Source: Sipunculus nudus
Taxonomy: Eukaryota; Annelida; Sipuncula; Golfingiida; Sipunculidae
Length of the DNA: 64,000 bases
Reading direction: 5' to 3'
Assembly: GCA_026874595.1 (NCBI GenBank)
Contig: CM049310.1
Coordinates: 28,817,058-28,881,057 of the forward strand
Below the pieces are notes generated by a model. That model worked only from the letters and a program-made list of their open reading frames with translations. It did not search any database and was not told the origin of the DNA. This document shows, in pieces, positions 12,743 to 26,200 of the stretch. The translations under genes were made by a program, and so were the position numbers. Each line of letters begins with the position of its first letter. Positions within the stretch are counted from its first letter, which is position 1.

Positions 12743-15700
12743 CTACAGAGTCTGTGAATTACTGTTAAACAACAGCTGAGGAAGCTGGAGGTACAACAGA
12801 GCAGACACACAGCTCAGCAGAGTCCTGTAACGACAGTACATCTGTATTAATATCATTGTTATATGATATTATTACATATTTACAAGTATTATATCAGTAT
12901 AGTTAGTGCAGGGTCATATTACAATGCATGCCCTTTTGTGCTAAAGATCCTATAAAACCACCTACAAGGAAAGATAAAAGAAGGAAAGACAATTTTTCTG
13001 CTATATTACAAGGTACATTTTTGTGTATGTTATAAAAAAAAGTTCACTGACACTTTTAAAGTAAAGGTTATTCTTTTCAACAGAGAATTTTTTATCTATA
13101 AAATTCAAGACATCAACGTTCATGAATTGAAATTATTTATAAATTACAATTATGTAAATGACTATAATTTAAATAATTTCCTTTGCTAAAAACATCAAAT
13201 TCATAATACATGTAAGTACATAATCTTCTCACATATTGCAGTCATTTTAAATATATCAAGAAAAAGAACTAAAAATATGACTCACCACAAAGTGTATAAA
13301 GCTGTTAAAGTCGTTTTGAACACTAAAAGTGATAACATGGCAGCCAAACACTGAAAGAAAACATTCAAAATGAGGTTATACAAAGCAACAAATAGCAATT
13401 AAGGAACAAGCTTTAATAAGTTTTTTTATTATCTACAAAACGTCTTTCCCTGTTACCCTTCATCAATCAAATGTAATTTGATATTTCTATTAAATGTCAT
13501 GCAAATGACTCGTTTACTTCAAGAAGGTCACACAGTGAATCTCAGCAATGCATGTCAGAGAGTTTACTAAGGACATAGAAGAACAGTCGAATGTGCACAC
13601 TTGAAGACTTCACTGGGAGCATCGCTGACTCGAGTGATTGACAGCCAGAATTTTGTTTCTTTGTTTCAACAGCCCAGCTGAGAAGAGTGACAGGCTGGCA
13701 CGGGGTAATAAATACCTGTTGTCACTGGTTACAAGGGCATTGGGCGGTGTGTAGACCGAGGCTTATAATGTAGAAACTCTCACTGTATGGTTATGACTCA
13801 ATATATGGCAGGGCCTAATAATATTGAGTCCAATTCAATTGGGCTAACTTTATTCTGTTATTTATTTTCTAATTAACATAAATGTTTCACCCATCACATA
13901 AATACATTAGAAATATTAAAATTTCTACAAATCTGTGTATTCTGACATGGATACTTCTATGAGAACAACCTCGATATTCCCATGGAAAACTAATGTTATA
14001 GTAATGCTAGAGTAAATATCAACGAGACATTCTGTCACATACTTTCAAGTTTAATATAGGTTCAATTTTTTTTATACCTGAAATTCTTGTATGACATTTA
14101 TAAATATCACAAATAGATCACCTCAGAGCAAATTATACATGACATATACACATAAGCTTACTATTTGGTGAAAGTACCTTACTAGGGTGTCTTACCAGTA
14201 GTTCATAACTGATCATTTCAGGTAAACAACAAATACTGTGAAAACACTTACTCTAGCAATTGTGTTGTCTTTTTCTGGACTATGACTTTCTCCACGGAGG
14301 TTACTCAGTGCCACTCCTGTTACACTGAGAAAAACCCCAAACACACCACTGTTGAAAACATAATACCAGAAAATGAGAGAAATGTCCATGTAGGACTTGT
14401 GACTTTACCTAGGAGGGCTGCATGTGGTAAACTGCAGAATTCTGAGATACAGACATTCCTAAAGAGAACAGGGAACAACATTTTGCCCCTTGTGGTCAGG
14501 ATACTCTAAAATTACATAAATTATCACTGATGGGAATACCTGAAATACCTATTAGCTCCTACACTCCTCATGCAGCTGTTATACACTGCAGTTGTCCCAG
14601 ACATCATTTCATGTAACCACTGCTTTCTATGGCAAGGTTCTGTGAGCAGGAACACCAGGGTGGCACCAGAGCAAGAATTGTTATCAGACCACTGACTGAT
14701 AGTATGGTATTGCATTGTGCATCCAGTCCAAATTTTAAACAAGCAACACCCACTATCATTGGTCTGATAACATTCCTTCTGGCAATTCAAACAGACCAAT
14801 GATAGCTTGGGTCCCAGTGTAATCAAACGAAATAAAAGGTGTCACATGTTAAAAATTTGGGCTTGATGCACAATGCAGTACAAGTTGTCTGATTACGATT
14901 CTTTGCTCTGTGCAATGGTTATATAACTCAAAACATCACCACTGAATGAAGAAAATGACTGAGGTAATATTAAAGCTACAGGGTAAATTTTCCCTCCAAA
15001 TTTTGTGATGATGGCTACAACACGTGGAGACATCTGGCAATAAGCTTCGAACAGTTGATGCCAGACACTGCATCAAAATGGTTATTATGTTCCTAAAACT
15101 GTCATAGAAATTGTCAACTTGTGCTATAGTAAAATACTGTATTATTTAATATTATAACTGGAATACTGTTTTGTAAAAAAAAAAGAAACCATTCACACCT
15201 CATTTCCCTGGCTAGTATTTTTCTTGCACTTTTTATCTGCACTTACCAAAACTGTCAACCTGTCCCTATAACTATAAGGAGTACTTGAGTACCATTAAGG
15301 GAGTCCACGCAGGTAATACTTACTGAGTAATGGAGTCCAAAATTTTGATTAAAGTACTTGTATGTGTACATGTAAATCTAAAAATTACTGCAAACTTACT
15401 TGCAACCCTAAATCACTCATTAACTTATGGCTTTAAACCTGTGCTAATACAATAAAAGGAGGTCTGTTAAGATGCTTTATTTCTTTTGCTATAAAGAAAC
15501 CAGTTACATATAAAATACCTGCTTTTGTGTGGAAATTTAAGCCATCATCAAGGCAATTATATACATATTTTTGCAATGCTCGAGAAAAAAAATGTTACAC
15601 ATTTCAGTCCTGCCCAGTCTGGAAAAAATACCGTAAATAGAAAAACACGGAGTTTGTTTCACAAATAATAACAAAAGTATTGTATGAAAAATAATAAATT

Positions 15701-16083
15701 AATATTGTTTTATGATATCATATGACTAAAACTGTTTGTCTATGTATATATGCATTCCATTCTTGAGTTAAAGTCAGTGACAGTATTCTCAATGATGCTT
15801 GTTCAAAACAATTGAACAAATATATTGTTGTACCTGAGCACACAGCCGACGTAAAATTTCAGGAAATACAGAAAAGGAAAATCCCTTGCAGCCAGGACAT
15901 CACCTGAAATACCAAATACAGCTTTATGAACTGTATGCTGATTCAGTGTACAGTCAAACCCTGATGATGCTAAGTTGCACAGTAAAATTTCAGCCATTTT
16001 TATAAAAACCCAAAGTCTGTTCCACCAAGAGATGCCTACTGCAATGTGATCATTATTCTCTAAAACTTTTGGGGTCCTTTGAT

Positions 16084-16126
<43 letters not shown>

Positions 16127-16207
16127 TATATACATATATATATACACACATATATATATATATTTAATATATACATTTATATATATTAAATGTATATATT
16201 AAATATA

Positions 16208-16258
<51 letters not shown>

Positions 16259-17210
16259 ATATTTCTGATACCAGCAACCAATCTAGAACTTGCAACAAAT
16301 ATCCCAGAGTATGTTACTACTGACCTTGACCATCATCAGTATAGCTGAAATGTTAGAAATACTGCTATCGCAAATATTTTATTCTATTCTGTAACAGTTT
16401 GCAAGGTAGGTTCTACTGTATGTTAATATTATGAGATCATGTACCATTTCAAAATATTCTCCAATTCTACAACAAATAATTTAATGACTTCATCAACAAA
16501 TCTTTTGATTCTTCCTCCATCCCAATATCATTTTTCCCAATTTTTCTACTACAAATTCTACTGATCTTTTTTAACAAACTATTTCTGGCATAAATAGTTG
16601 TTACATTAATATAAAAAAGTGTTAAAAAAAACTCACCTAGGAGTATGCTGCTTGGTGCTAATAGTATGAAGCTGAAGATATAAATGTGCAGTTTAGTATA
16701 CTGAACAACATGCTGACTGTCCTTTCTTGGTCATGTTTCACACCTACCAACTCTGTCCACTTGTTTCTTCACAATTATTTATTTATAATGCAACAAAACT
16801 TACTTTATTTTACCTCATTGACAAAAAAGAAGAGTGGCATTTAAATGTCGGTAAAACAATACACATCCTTGCAAAAAAATTCAATGTAATGAATTTAAAA
16901 TGAAATAAAACAAATCAGTCAGCTGTTTTGTAACATGTTACTGGTGACCTAAACTAACAACATTAAACAATATCGATTTGATGGTTAACAGCAATACACT
17001 GAGATGGAGTCATGTTTTTTTTTCCTGGTGTATTTGCTTGTAACACATTCACATCTCCTCTGCTGTCACAAACAGGTCTACTATATACTGTTTGGTCACT
17101 ACCGCGAGGGTCTATATATACATGGCTTGATATCTGATTTTAGGTTTGGAAAAAGAATTTACTGTTACCTGTTACAAAATTTCTGTTTTATCTGACATAA
17201 CAGATTGTAT

Positions 17211-17255
<45 letters not shown>

Positions 17256-20200
17256 AATACCCACAATAATAATAATAATAACCATCATTGCAAAAGCAGA
17301 TACAGAAAATATCACAGTATAATATAACTTACCTGTATGTGAAGTTACAGAAAAGTTTTTCAAATGCTCTGGAAAGACAATAAACAAAATCTTACAGTTG
17401 ACAAAGAAAATTAAATAGATGAAAAAACAACTGTTCCTCAAACAACTCAGATAATAAAAACATAATATCTTTTGAAATAAACCTAATGTGTCCCCTACTT
17501 AAAACTGAAAGTTTGTATACAAAACAGGTATACTAAAGGGTGTAAGATGCCAACATTCTTAAAATTATTAATGAGACTTAATTTATTGTTGATGATTCTG
17601 CCTAAAATCTGATCCTAGCATCAACAGAGGATTTTATTTTAACAAAATTATTTCATGAAATGTTTTACAAATTCCCCTCCAGTTCACAAGTTATATCCTT
17701 CATTTGATTAAGATGTCTTCAGTAAAAGATGTTTGTATTAAGAAACAGAGGCTAGTATTACCCATCCTATCCGGTAATACCTCTGGCAGCTCCTAAGATG
17801 AAACATAGGGCTATTTAGTATTACAAATAAATTGAATAAACAAACACTTGAAGCATTTGCAAATTTATTTACTACTGAATAGGTACTGCATTCTCTGTCT
17901 CTGGAGGTTCAGCTCATTACATGACCATAGAACATACCTGCAGTTACACTTACAGGAAGGGGCATAACACCTACCTTAGTTTCACCTTTTTCTTTGTATA
18001 TATTCCATATATTGCATATCCCCCTGAAAAACAAAAGCAAATCACTCTTGACTTATAGTTCAATGTAAACTGAATACTGACAGAACTAGAAAACTGACAG
18101 GTCAGTAAGGGCCCCGCAAAAGATGCAGTCATTATAAATTGAAGTACTGTGAATTTGGTGTACTTTGGTAGCATGGGCTGAAAGATTGATATTTGAAAAT
18201 TAAAGAACCTGTAAAGAACAGCTGACATGTATAAACTGGATGAAAAGATATGGTAAAGTGAAAATGTTCAAAGCTATCAAAATCATGATAAACTAGATGT
18301 GTCGGTACGACATTGGTTAAATTTTGTAAAATTATTTTAAGTTAAGGAGGTGTTGTATGGTCAAAAGTAGGTCAAGAAGGGCAAAATGCAAACTCGATCT
18401 GTAACGGGTCATTATCAAGGAACACATAAAAAATCAGGCCAGTATGCAGGCATTGTGAAAAAAAGTCCATACATGTGCATTTTTCATAAAAATTTCTGTC
18501 TTTCATGAAATTTTCTATGTTCAGGATCTGTCATATGGTCAAAAATAGGTTAACTGGGACGAAACGCGAACTCGACCTGCAAGTGGTCATTATTCGCCCA
18601 CAGACCAAACATTGGGCCAGTATCTGTAAGCATTGCATTGCGAAACTAGAATATTAGCAAAAGCTGGTAATCAGTTATAAATTTAAATTGGAGAGGTATG
18701 TACCATGTTTTATAACAATCCACCAAATGCTTCCTGAGAAATATCCCCCTAAGTTTTTTTTCTATACTTAGCTCTGTGACCTTGAAAAGTAGGTCAAGAC
18801 CACCCATCTTTGAACCTGACCAAGATTTTGTAAATATGATGCAAAAGCACTAAAGTAATGAAGTTCCTTAGTTGAATACCTTAAGAGATATCCTGCACAA
18901 AGGCCAAAATTGAAAAATCTGATAAAATTTCATTAAAAAATCATAAATTGCAGGTGACGCCACCAAAATTGTGCAGCACGTACAGACCATCAGTCCCAAT
19001 GATCATAGTAAGTTTTGTGAAAATCCACACAATGGTTCCTGAGATATAAGCTTCTGAGTGTTTTTCTATAATCAGCTCTAAAATGTAGAAAAATGGGTCA
19101 AGGTCACCCATCTTTGAACTTGACCGAGATTTTATTGATATACATCTTCACTGATGAAATAAAATTCCAACGGTGAATCCTTTTAGAGATATCCCGCTCA
19201 CAAGGTAAAAGTTAACAGACGCGGAACGGATGGACGGACGGACACCCGACAGACAGATGGACGGATAGACGGACAGCTTGGGTGACGACAATAGCCCATC
19301 AGCCTATGAGCTGAGGGCTAAAAACGGCTGTACATGTACATTTGTCATGAAAATTTATATTTTTCATGAAATTTTCTATGTTTAGGAGCCGTAAAACAAT
19401 CAAAAGTAGGTCAACCGGGACGAAACGCGAACTTGATCTGTAACTGGTCATTATCTGCATGCACACCAAAAATCAGGCTAATATCTGCAGGTATTGCGAA
19501 AAAAAGTCCGTACATGTGTATTTGTCATGAAAATTTCTATTTTTCATGAAATTTTCTAAGTTAAGGAGCCGTAAATGGTCAAAAGTAGGTCAACGGGGAG
19601 GAAACGCGAACTCGATCTGTAACTGGTCAATATCTGCATACACACCAAAAATCAGGCCAATATCTGCAGGCATTGCGAAAAAAAGTCCGTACATGTGTAT
19701 TTGTCATGCAAATTTCTATTTTTCATGAAATTTTCTAAGTTAAGGAGCCGTAAAACGGTCAAAAGTAGGTCAACTGGGAGGAAACGCGAACTCGATCTGT
19801 AACTGGTCAATATCTGCATACACATCCAAAATCAGGCCAATATCTGCAAGCATTGCGAAAAAAGTCTGTAAATGTGTATTTGTCATGAAAATTTCTATTT
19901 TTCATGAAATTTTCTAAGTTAAGGAGCTGTAAAACGGTCAAAAGAAGGTTAACTTGGATGAAACGTGAACTCAATCTGTAACTGGTCATTATCTGCCAGT
20001 ACACCAAAAATCAGGCCAATATCTGCAGGCATTGTGAAAAAAAGTCCGTACATGTGTATTTGTCATGAAAATTTCTATTTTTCATGAAATTTTCTAAGTT
20101 AAGGAGCCGTTAAACGGTCAAAAGTAGGTCAACCGGGACGAAACGCGAACTCAATCTGTAACTGGTCATTATCTGCCCACACACCAAAAATCAGGCCAAT

Positions 20201-23200
20201 ATCTGCAGGCATTGCGAAAAAAAGTCCGTACAACTGTTTGATTTCGGAAGGACGGAATGACGGACATGGGTAAAACTATATGCCCCGGCCACTTTTTGGC
20301 GGGGGCATAAAAAGAACTGCACGCATTTTTAGTTTCTGTATTCCTGTATTACCTGAGCCAATTATTCTTGGTTGAAGTCTTGGCTGGGCTGTGTCAAATA
20401 TTTTTCCAGTATTTGTATGTTGAATTTGCCTTATTATATGTGAGGCTTGAGTCGGTATATAAACCTTGTAGTATAAGAGAGAGTCAGCTGTTGGTTAGTA
20501 GTGATAAAATGGTCATTCTCTTGAACTGAGATTCAGCTGTTCTTGGGCTTGGGTCTACAGATGTGCTGTGATGTGTAGAATGGCTACATATGAATATCAA
20601 TGTAAATTTGTTGATGGTCACTATAATAGGTCCAAATTCCTTGAGATGTTGGAAGTGGAGATAGATTTGTCCAAACATGGTCTAAATGAGAGCCACTGTG
20701 GTGCGTTGGGCCAGTGTATCCTTGCCTGGGGAATCATCAAATTGTCTGTACAAAATATGCTGTGAAAATGTAATGCTGCTGTACACGAGTGACTCAAAAA
20801 AGATTCATCCATTTTGGCCTGCTGAAGGAGACACCAGTAACTGAACACCAAACTGTGTGTTACTTTTTTTTTCCTTCTGACCGTAATATCAATGAGCTTC
20901 TCCCTTAGGCCATGGGTGATACATCTTATGTTTGAATCCTATCCATCATATGTTAGGGGAGTTATTATGCAGAAACGAATTTGATTGTTCATCAAATTCT
21001 TTGCGGGTTATTGCATTTACATCATTTGAGAATTATAGCCTCTGTCAAGGTCATCCATCTTCGAACTTGACCTAGCCCTTCATAACAAACATAACTGGTG
21101 CAAGTTAAGTGAGTGTTAGTCAAATTGTTTGCGAGCTATTTGGTTAACATCATTTTAGCATTATAACCTCTGTGACCTTGAAAATCCATCAAGGTCACCC
21201 ATCTTCAAACATGATATTGTTCATCAAAAGGTCCATCACTGCCGTGAGTCTGGGAACCTTATATGAAATACTTTTTACGAGTTATTGTGTTAACAATGTG
21301 TATCCTTTTGCATGCATATTTGCTAAGAGAGTGCAACCTTACTAGGTGTTCAGTAATGGTTTTTACCGCCTAATTTACAGAAAAATGGCTGACTATGACC
21401 ATATATCATGCCTCGTTGCTGTTGACATGATGACCTGTCCTACTGTTAAGGTGGAATAAACAATTATGGTTACAATAATGATTTCTAACCTGCTGAAAGA
21501 GGGACCTAAAATTTAACACCAAAATGTGAATAACTTTTTTGACCTTTGACCTTCCGACCCCAAAATCGATAGGGATCTTCCATAATTAATGGTTAATACA
21601 TATTTCAGGTTTGAACTCAATCCGTCAATCCTAACTGGAGTTATCATCCGGAAAAGAATTTGTGGACGGACGGACAGACGGCAAGACAGACAGACAGACG
21701 GAAAGGTCGATAACTATAGGGCACCCGCTTTTCAAGCGGGGCCCTAATAAATTCCATTGCTACTCTGAGGACATCTGGTGGAGAATTATAAAAGTAGCCT
21801 GTTTAGTATAAAAGTTTATACTCAAAAAAGGTTTCAATTAAACTTGAATATCAAGATTATGTTACCCTGAAGTTATCCCTGTCTGTTAACCTGATAGAAC
21901 ACATATTCAAAATAGGAGAGAAATTGATATAACCTTAATCTGTGTTTAATTAACTATGGTAAGGGGATTACAATGGCCGCTGATCCCAACTACAGGTGAT
22001 CATGAATGGAAAACTCAATAAAGTGTTGCATTAAAAGACATGGTTACCTGTGGTTAGTAAATGCAATGCCATCCACATATAGCCCTGAAGATCAAACTGA
22101 AATATAAAGAAAACGCAGAGATTATGCTTCAAGCAAAACTCTCAACCTTCTGATTGCGTTTCCTGTTTGGGAATGTAAACTTTAAATCTGAAAACAGATG
22201 CATACTGATAAGACACTTGGTATGTTTTTACCTCAGATGATAGAACAAATGAGATGAAGTGAGAAGGGCTGTTTTATATAGCTAGTCTGCATAATGCACA
22301 ATGTAATGAAAAGAGAACTGATCATACTGAAGTACCGTAGATCCGTGTTTTGAGGTTGCACGTTGTCTAATGGCCGCACCTTATGATCTTAAAAAATTAG
22401 TCAGGATTTCCAGCTATAAGTCTTATTTTATGGCTGGTGGTGGTAAAACAAGGATCTATGGTAAATTAAACCACAACTTGGTGAGCTTACAAATTTGATC
22501 CTTGTACATCGTAAATGAAAAGATCATACAAAGCAAAAAGTTGTGATATAGATTGACCTTTCACATCAAGCTGTATTTCTATGTGCTCTTATATGTGAAA
22601 AAAATGTTATCATTACTTTAAAATGGCTGAAGCCTTTGTTCCTTGTACGAGTTTGTAGAACTAAGAACAGACCTGACATATGAGATTGACCGTGTCTTAC
22701 CTGAGGGTCATTCCACACGGCAGCTACAGCTGAGCACAAGGTGAAGAAAAGAAGCACCAGTCTTAGAAGCTTGATCCTCACATCAAATCCCTTAAGTTAA
22801 AAAGAAAGCAATTTTTAACAAGAGCAATGCAAACGTGCATAATACACACGTCATGTATCTGGTGACCTCTGACCTCATTAAATATGCATGAATTTTTATG
22901 AGAATTAAATTCAGGTGAGAAAGTCTATTGGTAAATATGTATAACGAGTTTCATGAAAAGTGTGGTGATCTCTGACCTCACTGAATATGCATGGATTTTG
23001 CTGGAATTCAAACTTAGGCAAGATATTATATTGATTAATATATCTGATTAGTTTTATAAAAAATCCTTTATATTCTTCATAAGTTATCGTATCAACACCA
23101 CAAAGTAGCCGAGTGACCCATGAACTTATTAAATATGCATGGACATTGCCTATAATCATACTCCGGTTAGATAAACTGTTACTTTGACAAAGATCAATCA

Positions 23201-26200
23201 AAGCTCTGGTAAATTATTGTGGCGACACTAAAAGTTAACAGACAGATGGAAGGATGGACGGGTGGTGGGTATTCCATAATAGTCCCGTCATATGAGGGTT
23301 TCAAAACATGCCCTGTTAACAGACAGACACCCCGATGGATGGACAATGGACAAAGGACATTTACTGTAGCACAGGTGGTCCTTTACAAGTGGATAAAAAG
23401 AGGTCAAAACTTCCGATTGAGTGTTACATGTGTCGATTATGTAAAACAATAAAGTAAGAACATGTTTCCTTTATAGTATTTTAAATACCAGAAACAAAGG
23501 CTGCACAGGTACATGTGAACCGCTTACAACTTAACGTTAGGTTGACCACTTGAGCTCGCTTAAATCTTTAACTTGAGACACTGTACATTTCAGTACCAGA
23601 GGGTCATTTAGTTTCTGGCACGTGCCTCGTGTGGGACTTTACAACTATATTATTTAAAGTCTAAACAAGGTTAATCTCTAAAAGTAAATTTAATATGGGT
23701 TAGTTCACACTACCCTCCCACCCTGGAACAAGGTATTTTGTGCCAGTTTATAGTCCGTCCAAAAACCCTTGTCCGCATGTTTTTTCACGATAATTATTTT
23801 AAAAATATTCTTTTAAAATGCCCTTTCGCCTGAAGTAGATAAACAGATATTCCGCCAATTTTGTATGTAGTAGTTACATATCATGTAAAACTTATTTAAT
23901 CTGCAACTCTTTTGCGTTATTTATGTTGAAATACTGTGGATGGCGTCTTCCCAGCACTGCTGGACAGTACATTCCTCCATGGTACATTTTCCCAGTCTTT
24001 GGCAGCATTTCACCTTCAATTGACTGACGTCATAAGTTTGCCTGGCATGTTTATTAACAGTTCTCAGGCAAGGAATAAGTCATAAACGCTGTAACTATTA
24101 TTACACTGTAACTAATATTATGTATATATTATTAAACGCTTTAACTTATATTAAGGATTATTTGTCTTATAGAAAATCAAAGCAAGGTAAGGCATTACTT
24201 TTTATGCGATAGTCAGCGGCATAGCTCCTGCAACCTTTGGACAAGAAAGGTTTACACTGCTTTACTTTTATGAAAAATGATCCCAGAAAAACATGCGGAC
24301 ATGTGTAATGGAACGGAATATAGCTGGATGTGATATATGTTTATGTTGTGATAATTATGCAACTGAATGGTGTTATTTTATGTTTATTGCCTTGCATTGC
24401 ACAGATTCCCAAATGCAGTTTGCATAATGTTTCACAATAAACCTGACTACACCAGGTTCAATCATTCATTGTTATTTAAGTGATAATTGTATGAACTGAC
24501 AACTAAACAAACCTCAGTATTTTCTTCCTCAGATAATATATCCTCTACCAACAGAAGATTCTGCAGGCTCATAAACGAAGGCACAGGCTAAAAATAGAAA
24601 GGATGACATGGCCTTATCTACTCTGATAATTAGATAAGATAAGATATAGTATGGACTCAATATGATCTCACATTGTACCATTCTAGATTCTCAAAGGTGA
24701 AACTTTAACTGACATTAATATCTATGTTTCCTGAACATTTTATTTCTCATATGTATTCAAATAATATATTTACTCTTGTAAAACATTTATGTTTTATTTC
24801 TTTTACCTATTCATAAAGTATTTTTACTTTTATAATACATATTTTTTATGATAAGTAAAATGCATTCACATGATGAAAGCTACACAAGAGCACCGCAAAT
24901 GAAGCATAACACACCTGTTGCATATTTTGTGACTACTGACCTCATTAAATATGCATGGATTTTGCTGGAAATTGCACTTAGGCTAGATATTTTATTGATT
25001 AACATTTCAACACCACAAAGTAGCCTAATGACCTCTGACCTTATTAAATATGCCATATTTTGCCCATAATCAAACTCTGGAGAGATAATCTATTGGTAAG
25101 TAGTTATGGTAAGATCAGGAAAATACATCAAAACCCCAGCAAGTTGTCGCGGTGACACTAAAAAGTTAATTGATGGATGACCAGATGGTGGGTATACCAT
25201 AATAAGTCCCCACAGAGACAGGCATATAAAAATTGAAGGATAACAAAATCATATCTGTCTGACTAATTCAGAGACATTATTTTGCATGCAAGCAAATCAT
25301 TCCTGATAACAACTATTTATAAACCATGTATAATTATTTACAAAAAGAAACAAAGAGATCAAAAAGAACAAATTTGCAGTAATCCTTACCAGTTTTGACA
25401 AGGCAACAGACCCAGTATATATGCTTGAAACAAACAACAACATGGCAGGAATCCAGGGAGCTAGATTAGATCTGGAAAAAGAATGATTATTTAAAGAACA
25501 TGCCAAGCTTTTGGTAAAAACTAAAACAGGAAAGATAAAAAAAAATCTGCAAAGGGTCTGTCCAACTGATATAAACATTGGGCAAATTAATAATTTTTCA
25601 TGATCCTTTCTGCAAACCTGTGTTTTTTATAGATGATAAGGCCAAATTCCAGCTATTATAGATCTCAATATTTCAAGTAATGTGTCTAACATCATCACTA
25701 TAATATTTTCACAGCAGTAGATTTGTTAATTAACAGGATGCCTCTGAAAAGCCCCTGAGCTTGGTTTTGGCACACTTTTCTCCTGAAACTTGTCCAGATC
25801 CTGATATCAATAGCTTTCTTCCTCTTTGATCAAATCCCATTATAAATGTTATGAATATTCATCATCTTGACACATACAAAAGACCTGCAAGTTTGGTTTA
25901 AACAAATTTCATGTAGAACTGGCCTGGCTGGATTATCCAGATTGTAGAATTCTTACACCATCATTCACCAGCTCTGACCTCATGGTGTAGTACTGTACTG
26001 TACTACTAGAACACTTTTATTAATATAAGATTAGATGGTCTGCAATTATGGGCTGCTCACCTGGTGATGTCATTAAACTGAAGGTCTATCACTCCTGAGA
26101 CTCGAAGCAACCACAATGTACATGCTCCAACCAGGGTCTGCCATCTGGTGGAGAGAAACAGAACTAAAGTTTCAAAGCGTTGGTATGTCACAATCTGAAC

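Noticed and set aside
14524-14826. 100-codon minus-strand frame inside TMEM241
   Set aside because: Lies in the intron between the exons at 15,834 and 14,348, whose phases already join correctly without it.
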